A DNA stretch of 64,000 nt from Nocardioides alpinus (GCF_900112035.1 NZ_FOKC01000009.1:77855-141854); one strand, 5' to 3'; positions 42,721 through 51,685 are shown, counted from the stretch's first letter. Notes: generated from the letters alone by a model not told the origin. Program-made: numbers and translations.

Positions 42721-43290
42721 ATGCACGGGTCATCACGCTCGTACGTCACCAGCACCGTGCCGACCGCGAGCGACCGAGGAGCAGTTTTGCGTTTCCGGGA
42801 CACACCTTCCGACGCCGGCGGCGACCAACCGCTCTACTTCGAGCGGCTGCGCGTGCCCGTCCGGTGGTGGGTGCAGTGGTCCGTCATGGTCGGCAGCTTC
42901 TGGTTGGCCATGATCGTCGCCGTTCCCGAGAGGCTCGCATGGATCGTGACGGCGATGCTCGCGCTTATCATGGTCGTTGTTCTCCGCTCCTACGGGTCAC
43001 CCAAGATCATCGTCACCGCGCAGTGGATCCATGCTGGTCGGGCACGGATCGAACGACGGCACCTGGGTCCTGTCGCGGCATTGAATGCGAGCGAGATGCG
43101 ATCACAGGCGGGACCGAAGGCAAGTGCACGCGCACATCTGCTCCTACGTCCCTACATCGCGACCGGCGTGCGGATCGCCATAGACGATCCGGACGATCCC
43201 ACGCCGTACTGGCTCCTGAGCTCTCGCCGGGCGTCGGATCTCGCAGCAGCACTCGCGAGCGAAGTGCCTCGAGTCCAGCAGGCTTCCTGA
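42721..43290 (+). CDS. DUF3093-family membrane protein
   Basis: The longest frame starts at ATG 42721 and gives 189 residues; a TTG near 42787 preceded by GAGGAG is an alternative start (VLRFRDTPSD). Two adjacent helices WVQWSVMVGSFWLAMIVAV and AWIVTAMLALIMVVVLRSY are followed by a soluble domain ending DPDDPTPYWLLSSRRASDLAAAL, which I recognise as DUF3093. The function is unknown. It is divergent from resB around the third palindrome, so it may belong to the same stress response. Confidence 0.72.
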   Translation: MHGSSRSYVTSTVPTASDRGAVLRFRDTPSDAGGDQPLYFERLRVPVRWWVQWSVMVGSFWLAMIVAVPERLAWIVTAMLALIMVVVLRSYGSPKIIVTAQWIHAGRARIERRHLGPVAALNASEMRSQAGPKASARAHLLLRPYIATGVRIAIDDPDDPTPYWLLSSRRASDLAAALASEVPRVQQAS

Positions 43291-43410
43291 GCCTTGGAAC
43301 GTCAACAAGGTCATCATTCGCCCCGATAGTCTGACGCTGGCGCGTGCGGCACCCCCACCGGGTGAAGGCCGCCTGGCCCACGTGACCGGGCGACCCGACC
43401 GAGGAGTGAA

Positions 43411-44358
43411 GTGAGCGCCAACAAGCAGCGGAAGGCACGTCAGAAGCTCGAGCGCGAGCAGTGGGAGCGCGAGCAGGAGCGATTGGCGGAGAGCCGCCGG
43501 CATCGCAACCTGCGCCTCACCGTCCTGTTCGCAGTTGTCGCGATGTTTGCCGTCGTGGGCCTTGTCTTCGCCCTCACGGCGCGCGACGAACCGGATCCCA
43601 GCGTCGAGCAGTCCCGGGACGAGCCCGTCGAGCTCATACCTGAGGAGGCCGCCCGCGAGGCGCAGGCCACCGCGGCCAACGCGGCGAGGGACGCCGGCGA
43701 GGCGATCGCCGAGGACTACACGGTCGCGCCCGGTACCCCGGTGGACAGCGGCCTCAAGCCGGCAGCCGATGACCGGCCGGTGGCTTGCGGCGCGAAGGCA
43801 CCCGCCAACGTCCGCGCCACGCGCGCCCGTTACCCCGGCGGCCCCGCACAAGTCCTCCGGGACGGCGTGGACTACGTCGCGAAGATCAAGACCTCGTGCG
43901 GCCCCATCACCATCGACCTGTTGGAGCAGGACGCGCCGGTGGCGGTGAACTCGTTCGTCTTCCTCGCGCAGGAGGGCTTCTACGACGGGCTCGAGTTCTT
44001 CCGCGACTTCGGTGGCATCACCGCCATCCAGGGCGGCAGCGGCGACAACACCGTGGGGTGGGACATCGGCTACCGGCTTCCCGACGAACTGGACCTCGCC
44101 GAGCGCGAGGGCTATCCCATCGGAACCGTGACGACTGCCGGCGAAGGCCCCTACACCGCAGGAAGTGACTTCTACATCGCGTACGGCAAGAGCTTCGACT
44201 CCGGCTTCGAGGCCAACCGGATCCAGACCACCTTCGGCCGCGTGCTGAGCGGGATGGACGTCATCGCCGAGGTGACTGCTCTGGACCGCGTTGGAATGGG
44301 CGGCGAAGGGTACGCCGAGCGGCTGTTCATGGAGTCGGTGACCATCGAAGAGCGCTGA
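43411..44358 (+). CDS. Membrane-anchored cyclophilin-type peptidyl-prolyl isomerase
   Basis: GTG 43411 follows GAGGAG, giving 315 residues. A charged N-terminal tail (KQRKARQKLEREQWEREQERL), one helix (LRLTVLFAVVAMFAVVGLVFAL) and a linker lead to a cyclophilin domain (about 150-315). Typical blocks are IKTSCGPITIDLLEQDAPVAVNSFVFLAQEGFYDG, IQGGSGDNT, SDFYIAYGKS and TTFGRVLSGMDVIAEV. The usual catalytic FHR is replaced by FFRDF, so activity may be weak. Related proteins occur in many actinobacteria as membrane-anchored foldases. It fits a theme of extracytoplasmic protein folding. Confidence 0.88.
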   Translation: MSANKQRKARQKLEREQWEREQERLAESRRHRNLRLTVLFAVVAMFAVVGLVFALTARDEPDPSVEQSRDEPVELIPEEAAREAQATAANAARDAGEAIAEDYTVAPGTPVDSGLKPAADDRPVACGAKAPANVRATRARYPGGPAQVLRDGVDYVAKIKTSCGPITIDLLEQDAPVAVNSFVFLAQEGFYDGLEFFRDFGGITAIQGGSGDNTVGWDIGYRLPDELDLAEREGYPIGTVTTAGEGPYTAGSDFYIAYGKSFDSGFEANRIQTTFGRVLSGMDVIAEVTALDRVGMGGEGYAERLFMESVTIEER

Positions 44359-44379
44359 CCCCTCATCCGCGACCGCCCG

Positions 44380-45276
44380 TCAGTAGGTCGTCACGTGTAC
44401 GTGATCGAAGTGGTTGGCCGTCACCGAGCCTCGGTCCGCCATCGATCGCCAGCCCTCGCCCGAACGCTGCACGGACCAGATGTTCCGGGCGTGGATCAGG
44501 TAGCTCACCCCGAGCGCCGAGCTGTACTGACGGATGAACTCCGCGACCTCCCAGCCCCTCTCCCCCGCCACCATGATGTCCATGGCGATCCCTTGGGCGT
44601 GTTCGCCGTCGCTGCGCACGGTCCCGTAGGTGGCAATCTCGGGGAAGTTCGAGCACACGGCCGCGTGGATCGCTCGGATGTTGGGGCTCACCCCAGCCGG
44701 GACGGAGGTGCCGTTCGCGCACTCCCCTCCCAGACCGGGCTCGGGCGACGGCTTCTCGGCACTGAGGTAGCCGGCAGTCACCCATCGGGCACCTCCTTCG
44801 ATCACGATCTCCTGGCGACCGCGAAATTCACGCCCGGTGACGCGTACCTTGACGGCCGTCTCCAGCACGCCGAGCCGCTGGGCCTGCTCGTCGGGGCGGG
44901 TCCAGATGTTCAGCTCTGTGGTGGTCCACCGGGTGTCGGTCGCGGCATTGACTGCCCGCGCGACCGATTGACGTCGCATGATCTTGTCTACCGGAGTCGG
45001 CCTAGATGACCCGGTGGCCCGCCGCGATGGGACATCGGCGGAGAGCGCCGCCCTCCGCCCGTTGCGGGACACCAAGGGTTCGCGAGTCACGACGCCGGTC
45101 GCGCTGGACACGTTGTTCGCAGAGGTCGCGGGCGGGGCGACCTCGGCGCCCTGCACGCCGATCGCGACGGCAGTTCCCGTCGCCAGCAACGCCAGAGGCG
45201 CAGCGATGAAGCCCGCACGAGGCACGCGACGGCCTCGCGGTCGGATGTGCTTGTGCCTCGGCTTCTTGCGCGCCAC
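44380..45276 (-). CDS. Secreted SH3-like protein with ARB_07466-type C-terminal domain
   Basis: I place the start at GTG 45276 (MARKKPRHKH), preceded by AAGGGG; an extension to 45312 is possible. The product is about 298 residues. A basic N-terminus and hydrophobic AGFIAAPLALLATGTAVAIGV act as signal or anchor. An SH3-like segment (TTTELNIWTRPDEQAQRLGVLETAVKVRVTG) is followed by a C-terminal domain with GEHAQGIAMDIMV and NHFDHVHV, whose His and Asp residues match the metal-site pattern of D-Ala-D-Ala peptidase-like folds. A wall-directed hydrolase is plausible. The fourth 19-bp palindrome lies 66 bases upstream. Confidence 0.75.
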   Translation of the reverse strand: MARKKPRHKHIRPRGRRVPRAGFIAAPLALLATGTAVAIGVQGAEVAPPATSANNVSSATGVVTREPLVSRNGRRAALSADVPSRRATGSSRPTPVDKIMRRQSVARAVNAATDTRWTTTELNIWTRPDEQAQRLGVLETAVKVRVTGREFRGRQEIVIEGGARWVTAGYLSAEKPSPEPGLGGECANGTSVPAGVSPNIRAIHAAVCSNFPEIATYGTVRSDGEHAQGIAMDIMVAGERGWEVAEFIRQYSSALGVSYLIHARNIWSVQRSGEGWRSMADRGSVTANHFDHVHVTTY

Positions 45277-45342
45277 ACCGTTCCCCTTTCTCCTGCGCGT
45301 CGCAGGCGACATGGGCTGCGAGCGATCCGCCGCAGACCCTAT

Positions 45343-45361
45343 CTACTAAGCGGCATAGTAT
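45343..45361. promoter_or_regulatory. 19-bp palindrome, site 4 (CTACTAA-N5-ATAGTAT)
   Basis: CTACTAA GCGGC ATAGTAT is almost the reverse complement of site 3, with the same spacing. It sits between the secreted-protein gene (minus) and the ArsR-CDF pair (plus). On the minus strand its right arm reads TACTAT, a possible -10 element. Confidence 0.65.
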
Positions 45362-45405
45362 GAAACCACGGAGACGATCACAGGATCGCCGACTTGATAG
45401 TTGCG

Positions 45406-45427
45406 TATCTGCGTGAACATGCAGATA
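45406..45427. promoter_or_regulatory. ArsR-type operator (TATCTGC-N8-GCAGATA)
   Basis: TATCTGC GTGAACAT GCAGATA is a perfect 7-base inverted repeat, 10 bases upstream of the ArsR start. Its position suggests autoregulation of the ArsR-CDF pair, and the internal TGAACAT recalls SmtB/CzrA sites. Confidence 0.65.
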
Positions 45428-45437
45428 TAGTCGGGGC

Positions 45438-45818
45438 ATGGCCCCCCAGGAGCAGCAGATGGAGATGCCCACCGACGACCAAGTCGATCTCGCGGTCGAG
45501 GCGTTCCGGATGCTGGCAGATCGCAAGCGGATCAAGATCCTTTGGGCGCTGCTGCACGGTGAATCCTCGGTCAACAACCTGGCAGAGCAGGTCGGTGCCA
45601 GTTCGTCAGCGGTGAGCCAACACTTGGCCAAGCTGCGATTGGCGGGCCTGGTGCACGTGCGCAGGGAGGGGACCTTCGCCTACTACACGGCCGCGGACGA
45701 GCACGTACACCGACTTCTGGACGAGGCGCTGTTCCACGCCGAGCATGCGAATCAACCGGATCAGGTAGCAGTGGTGCACCAGCTCCACAGCGACGAGCGC
45801 CAAGGAAGGGATCACTGA
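45438..45818 (+). CDS. ArsR/SmtB-family metal-sensing repressor
   Basis: The 126-residue winged-helix protein contains LAVEAFRMLADRKRIKILWALLHGE, recognition helix SSAVSQHLAKLRLAGLV and wing VRREGTFAYYTAADEHV. The C-terminal helix is histidine-rich (DEHVHRLLDEALFHAEHANQPDQVAVVHQLH), the alpha-5 style of Zn/Co/Ni sensors such as CzrA, NmtR and KmtR; no cysteine is present. It overlaps the CDF transporter gene by one base (TGATG). Zinc, cobalt or nickel is the likely signal. Confidence 0.9.
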   Translation: MAPQEQQMEMPTDDQVDLAVEAFRMLADRKRIKILWALLHGESSVNNLAEQVGASSSAVSQHLAKLRLAGLVHVRREGTFAYYTAADEHVHRLLDEALFHAEHANQPDQVAVVHQLHSDERQGRDH

Positions 45819-46723
45819 TGGGCACTGGACACGGACATGGCACCAGCCACGCAGGGTCGACCCACCGGTGGCGGCTGGTCGCCGCCTTCGTCATGGTCGC
45901 GGCATTCTTCGGAGTCGAGCTGATAGTCGGCATCCTCTCCGGGTCGCTGGCCCTCATCTCGGACGCCGGTCACATGGCGGCCGACGTCGTCGCCCTCGGC
46001 GCAGCGCTCGTCGCGACCAAGATCGCCAGCCGCCCTGACTCCACGGGGCGACGCACGTACGGCTCCTACCGAGCCGAGATCTTCGCCTCTGGCTTCACCG
46101 TGCTCATCATGCTCGGGGTCTCTGCGTACGTCATCGTCGAGGCCATCGCCCGACGCGGTGGCGAGGGAGACGTGGCAGCCGGCCCGATGTTGATCGTCGG
46201 AGGGATCGGCCTGCTCATCAACGTCGTCTCCATCTTCCTGCTGCGCGGCGGCGCGGAGGACTCGCTCAACGTCAAGGGCGCCTACTACGAGGTCGTGGCC
46301 GATGCCGCCGGCAGCGTCGGCGTCATCGCCGCGGGAGTTCTCGTCGTACTCACCGGCGACTCCTGGTGGGACACCGTTGTCGCCCTTGCCATTGGGATCT
46401 TTGTCGCGGTGCGAGCGGTCATGCTGGGACGGCAAGTCCTGGCCGTGCTCGGGCAGCACGTCCCGGAAGGGATGGTGGTCGATCAGGTGGTCGCCGATCT
46501 CACTGCGATCGACGGTGTCGCAGATGTCCACGACCTCCACGCCTGGACCCTGACCTCTGGGATGAACGTCGCCACAGCACACCTGGTGCTGACCGCTGCG
46601 GCCGATCCCCAAGCAGTCCTGGCGTCGGCTCAAAAGGTCCTGCGCGAGGAGCACCGCGTGGAGCACGCCACGCTCCAAGTGGAGTCGTCGCCGACGAAGG
46701 AGTGCCTCGAGCGGGCCTGGTAG
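45818..46723 (+). CDS. Cation diffusion facilitator (CzcD-like) transporter
   Basis: The product has 301 residues and six helices. The N-terminus is histidine-rich (GTGHGHGTSHAGSTHR). The helix II site is DAGHMAADVVAL, with His and Asp ligands. Helix V reads AYYEVVADAAGSVGV, where Glu replaces the usual His of the HxxxD pair, which may shift metal preference. The C-terminal ferredoxin-like domain (VHDLHAWTLTSGMNVATAHLVL) is present. It should export zinc, cobalt or a related divalent metal in exchange for protons, controlled by the ArsR gene just upstream. Confidence 0.92.
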   Translation: MGTGHGHGTSHAGSTHRWRLVAAFVMVAAFFGVELIVGILSGSLALISDAGHMAADVVALGAALVATKIASRPDSTGRRTYGSYRAEIFASGFTVLIMLGVSAYVIVEAIARRGGEGDVAAGPMLIVGGIGLLINVVSIFLLRGGAEDSLNVKGAYYEVVADAAGSVGVIAAGVLVVLTGDSWWDTVVALAIGIFVAVRAVMLGRQVLAVLGQHVPEGMVVDQVVADLTAIDGVADVHDLHAWTLTSGMNVATAHLVLTAAADPQAVLASAQKVLREEHRVEHATLQVESSPTKECLERAW

Positions 46724-46726
46724 ACC

Positions 46727-48034
46727 TCAGCCGCCGCCGCGGAGGCGCGAAAGCGTGGCAAGGGCCTGATCACGCTGCCACGGCGACATGCCGGGGTCAG
46801 TAGCGAGGCCTCGTTGCAGGTGGGTACGCGCGGCGTCAGTCATCCCGAGAGCGGCCTCGATGGTGCCGCGGTGGATCCAGAACCTGGCTTCGGGCGTACC
46901 CAGGCGCGTCGCGGCGCGCGCGATCTCGAGCGCCTTCGCGTCACGGCCGACGCGGTGCAACGCCCAGGCGTACGCGTCAGCGACGTGGACGCTCGTGCGT
47001 CGCGACCACTCCACCTGGGCCTGTTCGAGTGCTTGTCGGGTTGATCCGTGATCGGCCTCGAAGATGGCGGTCTCCAGATCACTCTTGACGCCGTTGGCGT
47101 CGAGCAGCTCGATCGTTGTCCGGACGACGTCGTACTGCGCCTCCGCCTCCGCGGTCCGCCCCAGGTGATCCAAGAGCTCACCGAGCTCGGTGAGGTACTC
47201 AGGCAGCGGCTGCCGGGCGGTGACGTCTTGCCAGGTCTTGACCGCACCCTCGAGGTCTCCGCGCGCCGTTTGAAGGCGCGCGGTGGAGACAAGTGCCAGC
47301 AGGCGGTCCGGCGCCGCCTGCTGCGCGATCTCCAGGTCACGCCCGGCAGCCTTGAGGCGGCCCTGCTTGCGAAGGACGTCGGCGCGCAGGGTCAGCAGGT
47401 AGGCACGCTCCGCCCCGCCACCGTTGGCCGCTGCATCGCGCAGGACGTCCCCTGCGCGGTCGAGGTCTCCACGAAGCTCGTAGGCGTAGGCGAAGCGCGC
47501 CGCGATCGCGGTGCTCGGTTGGCGTCGGTCGGCGGTCCGCAGCGCCTGCAGCTGGTCGTCGTACCTGCCGAGCTCGGTGAGCGTGTCAACGCGGATGGCG
47601 AGGCTGCCCACGTCGAACGCGTTGATGGCCAGCGCCTCCTCGGCGCTCGCGAGAGCCTCAACGAAGTTGTGTCTAGCCGACTCGATGGCCGCGCGCGCAG
47701 CCAGCGCAATGAAGTTCTCGTCGGGCTCGATGGTGAAGGACCGCGAGGCGGCCTCGTCGGCCTTGTCGTAGTACGACGCCAATCCGGTCACCCGAGCCTG
47801 CTCGACATAGGCCACCGCGAGGTTTGCCCAGGACACGTGATCCTTCGGCACCCGCCGCAGCGTGTCCTGGAGCGAGATGATGGTGGCCCCGAGGCCCTGT
47901 CCGGAGTCCGGCACAACGCGAGCGACGGCTGGACCCGGCCGTTCTGTCGGTTCGCCGGACGTAGTGGCGATACCAATCCCGCCCGAGACGGCGAGGACGA
48001 GTCCGACGCCGATCGCGATCGCGGTCCTGCGCAT
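46727..48034 (-). CDS. Secreted or membrane-anchored TPR-repeat protein
   Basis: The product has 435 residues. MRRTAIAIGVGLVLAVSGGIGIATT is a signal or anchor. From about residue 50 the protein consists of tetratricopeptide-like repeats (WANLAVAYVEQARV, AYDVVRTTIELL, RFWIHRGTIEAALGMTDAARTHLQRGLA and others), perhaps nine or more. It lies 161 bases downstream of the multicopper oxidase gene on the same strand, so it may be a scaffold or partner for it. No catalytic residues are seen. Confidence 0.75.
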   Translation of the reverse strand: MRRTAIAIGVGLVLAVSGGIGIATTSGEPTERPGPAVARVVPDSGQGLGATIISLQDTLRRVPKDHVSWANLAVAYVEQARVTGLASYYDKADEAASRSFTIEPDENFIALAARAAIESARHNFVEALASAEEALAINAFDVGSLAIRVDTLTELGRYDDQLQALRTADRRQPSTAIAARFAYAYELRGDLDRAGDVLRDAAANGGGAERAYLLTLRADVLRKQGRLKAAGRDLEIAQQAAPDRLLALVSTARLQTARGDLEGAVKTWQDVTARQPLPEYLTELGELLDHLGRTAEAEAQYDVVRTTIELLDANGVKSDLETAIFEADHGSTRQALEQAQVEWSRRTSVHVADAYAWALHRVGRDAKALEIARAATRLGTPEARFWIHRGTIEAALGMTDAARTHLQRGLATDPGMSPWQRDQALATLSRLRGGG

Positions 48035-48195
48035 GAGTGAAGCCCTTCAGTGAACGTCCCAGGTCATGGAGTGTTCGGTGTCAGGTTGAGCCTGGATTGG
48101 TGCTCGTCACCGACATCGACTACCTCAGGGTAGGTCGCATCACCGAGGGTGGCCGCCGTGCGTTCGAGTTCTCCGAGTTGTCTCTGCCACCCCGA

Positions 48196-50046
48196 TCAGC
48201 GCCTGGTGGAGACCTCGAAGGTCGCCATCATGCCGTGGTCCTCGTGGTCGAGCATGTGGCAGTGCACCATGAACGGGCCGGTGTAGTCCTCGAACCGAGC
48301 GGCCACGACGACGTCTTCTCCGGGGTCTAGTTTCCAGACATCCTCGAGGCCGCGCTCCCACGGCAGCGGCCGGCCTCCGTTGCGGCTGACGGTGCGCCAC
48401 TGCTCGGCGTGGATGTGGACGTAGTGGGTGAGGTCGCTGTCGTTGCGCAGGCGCCAGGCTTCGGTGTCGCCCAGCTGAACTTCGTGGTCGACCCGAGCGG
48501 GATCGAACGTCTGGTCGTTGATCCCCCAGAACGTTCCCTCCTCGACCGAGCCGCCGAGGTCGAAGCGCCACGTCTTCGAGACGACCTTCGGGGCCTTCAC
48601 CCGCTTGGGGGACGGCAGGACCTGGGGTAGTCGGGATGAGTCCTTGGCCTTCTCGCCGACCCGGAACTGCATGATCGACGCGACCCGGGTTCCCGTGCCC
48701 TCGTCAGGCGCCACGTCCGTGCGGGGCACCGACTTCAGGATGACGTCCTGGCCAGTGAGGCCGTGGAAGTCGACGATGACGTCCGCTCGCTGCGAAGGGC
48801 CGAGCAGGATGTCCTGCCGGACGACCGGCTGCCGGAGCAGACCGTTTCCTGTGCCGATCTGCACGAACGGGCGCCCGTTGGACAGCGCGAAGTTGTACGA
48901 CGTGAAGTTCGAACCGTTGAGCAAACGGATGCGGTACCGGACGGCTTTGACGTTCAGGTACGGGGCATACCTTCCGTTGGCGAGCACATGGGTGCCCACG
49001 GTCGCATCGTTCGGCGGGGCATTCGGTCCGGTGAAGGCCATCTGCTCGTGGCCGGTCCCGTGGCTTTGCACGCGTGTGGGCTCCTGAGGTTCCACCAGCG
49101 AATTGTCGTAGCGGAAGCTGCGGTCGGCGATAAGCAACGGCACATCCCGTCTGCCCGTGGGAAGCCGCAGGTCGCCCTCAGACGGATCGTCGACGATGAA
49201 CATGCCCTGGAGGCCGCGCCAGTTGTTGAGTGACGTCCGGTCCATCCGATGGTCGTGGTAGAAGAAGAACGAGCTCGGCTCCGGCTTGGAGTCGTACCTC
49301 AGCGGGAAGTCGTAGGTCCGCGCCTGACCCGGGCGCACGGGGAACTTCGTGGGCTGTCCGTCGTCCTTGGACGCGTGGTGGTCACCGTGCAGGTGGACGG
49401 ACGTAGGCCCCGCCCTCCTGGGCAATCTGTTGACGATTGTGACGCGGGTGCGCTCACCCGTGGGCCGGCGGATCGTAGGCCCTGGCCACGAGCCGCCGTA
49501 CGTCCACATGGGGGTCTGCCGGCCGGTGGGGAGGACCCGGACGGCTCGCTTCTGAGCGATCACCCTCGGATTCGCCGCTGTGATGACCTTGGGTATGACG
49601 AGCGGCTGGTCGAAGCTGGGCGCAGCAGGCTCCTCCCCGGGCTCGGCCCCCGTGACCGTCAGCGTCCCGCGCATGTTGGGGTGGAACCGGCAGAAGAACG
49701 GGTACTGGCCCGCCGCCAAGCCTGCAGCGATCTTGACGGTGACGGTCGCCCCAGTGCGCACCAACACATCGAACAGCGGCCTTCCGGCGGCGTCGACTGC
49801 GACTGATGTGACGGTGTGGTTGAAGTCATCGAGGTTCACGATGGTCAGCCAGCCGTCCTGGCTCATCGTGCTTGCTGCAGGGCTGAAGCCCTGCCGCGTT
49901 CCGCCCTTGTTGATCACGATGGTGGTCGACGTCGCGGCAGCGCTACTTGCCGCCGTCTGTTCTGGAATGCTCGCCAAGGCGGTGGACATGAGCACCGCCG
50001 CGGCAAGCAGGACCCATCCCGCATATCTCCGCCTGGCCCTCGACAC
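48196..50046 (-). CDS. Multicopper oxidase with an N-terminal cupredoxin domain
   Basis: I place the start at GTG 50046, giving about 616 residues with the signal SRARRRYAGWVLLAAAVLMSTALAS; longer in-frame starts exist. An added cupredoxin domain (about 45-135, YPFFCRFHPNMRGTLTV, a plastocyanin-like Cys-His-Met site) precedes the oxidase. All four copper-site signatures are visible: SVHLHGDHHASKDDG, FFFYHDHRMD, THYVHIHAEQW and FMVHCHMLDHEDHGMM. It probably oxidises Cu(I) or another substrate outside the cell, as CueO or CopA-type oxidases do. The fused domain may deliver electrons or copper to the T1 site. Confidence 0.93.
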   Translation of the reverse strand: MSRARRRYAGWVLLAAAVLMSTALASIPEQTAASSAAATSTTIVINKGGTRQGFSPAASTMSQDGWLTIVNLDDFNHTVTSVAVDAAGRPLFDVLVRTGATVTVKIAAGLAAGQYPFFCRFHPNMRGTLTVTGAEPGEEPAAPSFDQPLVIPKVITAANPRVIAQKRAVRVLPTGRQTPMWTYGGSWPGPTIRRPTGERTRVTIVNRLPRRAGPTSVHLHGDHHASKDDGQPTKFPVRPGQARTYDFPLRYDSKPEPSSFFFYHDHRMDRTSLNNWRGLQGMFIVDDPSEGDLRLPTGRRDVPLLIADRSFRYDNSLVEPQEPTRVQSHGTGHEQMAFTGPNAPPNDATVGTHVLANGRYAPYLNVKAVRYRIRLLNGSNFTSYNFALSNGRPFVQIGTGNGLLRQPVVRQDILLGPSQRADVIVDFHGLTGQDVILKSVPRTDVAPDEGTGTRVASIMQFRVGEKAKDSSRLPQVLPSPKRVKAPKVVSKTWRFDLGGSVEEGTFWGINDQTFDPARVDHEVQLGDTEAWRLRNDSDLTHYVHIHAEQWRTVSRNGGRPLPWERGLEDVWKLDPGEDVVVAARFEDYTGPFMVHCHMLDHEDHGMMATFEVSTRR

Positions 50047-50183
50047 CCATCCATGGTGCCCCAACGCGTGCGCACGGAGTGTCCGTTTTTCACCCACAAC
50101 TGGCGAAGATGCCGGGTAGGGCCTCTCTGCGACCCGCGCAACCGCACGGTCTGCCGCTCGATGGCCCCCCTTACGGTGGGACT

Positions 50184-51599
50184 GTGAGTTGGAGACACGG
50201 TGTGGCGTTGCTGGTGTGCGTCGCACCGGCGACGCTCGCTGGTCCCATGCCCTCCAGCGCGGTCCCCGCAGCGACCGTGATCTCAGTGCCGACACGGGCG
50301 TCCCATGACACCGACCTCCCCCCGCGGATCGCTGATCACCAGCAACACGGTGAGGACGGTCCCATCACGACCGGCAAGGACGAGGGTCCAAAGTCTCGCC
50401 CCGCGGTCGCCGCAGCGCCCGTGTTGTCGGGCGCCTACCGCTTCGTCTCGGCGCCGGACTTCCTCAACCAGGACGTCGCCGACCTGACCGCCGGCGGTCG
50501 GGAGCAGCACACCGATCCCGACACGGGCACGGTGGCGAACTCGACCAATCCCGCCTATGAACGGGCCCTAGACCAGGTTCTCTCGGAGGTCGGGTCGCAC
50601 GGAGCCACCGACCTGCTTGTCGCGGGTGATCTGATGGAGGGCCGCTGGGGCCGGGACGACTCGGGAGCCGGAGTCTTTGGACCGGTCCGCACCGACTCGC
50701 AGCGGATGGCCGCTGCTCAGGAGGCTGCCGCCGTCTATTACCCGGCATGGTCCCGGCGGCTGACCGAGCAGGGGCTGACGCCGTACCCGGCCTTGGGCGA
50801 CCACGAGATCGGCGACAACCCGTGGACCAAGCGAGGTGATGCCTGGATCCGGTTCAAGCGGAAGCATGTGCCTGCGTTCAAGCAGCTGTTCGCGAGCGAG
50901 CTGCTCAGGAAGCCTGACGGCGAGCGGCGCTTCGTGGACCGTCCGAGTAGCGGCCAGGCCAGGGACACGGCGTACGCCGTGCGGCTGGACGCGAATGTCC
51001 TCCTCGTGACCATCGACCCCTTCACGCGGCGTCACGGAGAGGTCCGGGCGCGTGTCGACCGGGCCCAGCTGAAGTGGCTGCAGGAGGTGTTGCGCAGGGC
51101 GCGCAGGGAAGCTGTGCCGTGGGTCATGGTCCAGGGACACACCCCGATCGCCGGGCCAGTGCGATACCGCAACTCCAGCCAGCTGACGTATCAGGGCGGC
51201 ACGGACTCGGCCCTGTGGAGGACCATGGTGAAGGGCGGAGTCGACGTCTATCTCTGCGGCGAGGTCCACGACCAGACGGTCAACCTCCGCGACGGCATCC
51301 TCCAGGTCGCTCACGGGTCATTGTTCTACCGAGGCGAAGCGTCGTACCTCCTCGGTCAAGCCACTGCCAAGCGACTGGTCTTCGAGAACCACCAGTTCCG
51401 CGGCCGCGTGGACTTCACGGATCGTCTCTGGACGACGTCGCGACTCGGTGCGCCTGGTTCGGTCGTCTACCCCGACGCGTCGCTGGTCACAGGCACCTTG
51501 GAGGCGCGCCGGACTGCATCCGGCGGGGTCGACATCGAGTCGTCAGAGGGCATCTTGCGCCCCGTACGTGGAAGGTTGACCTCGAGCCGCCATCGGTAG
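50184..51599 (+). CDS. Secreted calcineurin-like metallophosphoesterase
   Basis: GTG 50184 (MSWRHGVALLVCVAPATLAG) gives 471 residues with a signal peptide; the longer frame to 50079 lacks support. After a Ser/Pro-rich linker the catalytic domain shows LVAGDLMEGRWGRDD, PALGDHEIGDN (GNHE variant), MVQGHTPIAG and YLCGEVHDQTVN, which together supply the Asp, Asn/Asp and His ligands of the dimetal site. The first ligand motif (DxH) is weak: SAPDFLNQDVADLTAG lacks the histidine. A phosphate monoesterase or nuclease outside the cell is expected. It precedes the alkaline phosphatase gene in the same direction. Confidence 0.82.
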   Translation: MSWRHGVALLVCVAPATLAGPMPSSAVPAATVISVPTRASHDTDLPPRIADHQQHGEDGPITTGKDEGPKSRPAVAAAPVLSGAYRFVSAPDFLNQDVADLTAGGREQHTDPDTGTVANSTNPAYERALDQVLSEVGSHGATDLLVAGDLMEGRWGRDDSGAGVFGPVRTDSQRMAAAQEAAAVYYPAWSRRLTEQGLTPYPALGDHEIGDNPWTKRGDAWIRFKRKHVPAFKQLFASELLRKPDGERRFVDRPSSGQARDTAYAVRLDANVLLVTIDPFTRRHGEVRARVDRAQLKWLQEVLRRARREAVPWVMVQGHTPIAGPVRYRNSSQLTYQGGTDSALWRTMVKGGVDVYLCGEVHDQTVNLRDGILQVAHGSLFYRGEASYLLGQATAKRLVFENHQFRGRVDFTDRLWTTSRLGAPGSVVYPDASLVTGTLEARRTASGGVDIESSEGILRPVRGRLTSSRHR

Positions 51600-51685
51600 G
51601 ACGTATGCCGGTCTCTTTTCGCCTGCCAATTGGACACTTCCAGCCATGAGGGTGCGGGAGTCAAACGACCCCGAAAGGACCATTC

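Noticed and set aside
48070..48195. Possible small gene between the oxidase and TPR genes
   Set aside because: No frame with a ribosome-binding site and plausible composition was found; probably a leader or terminator region.
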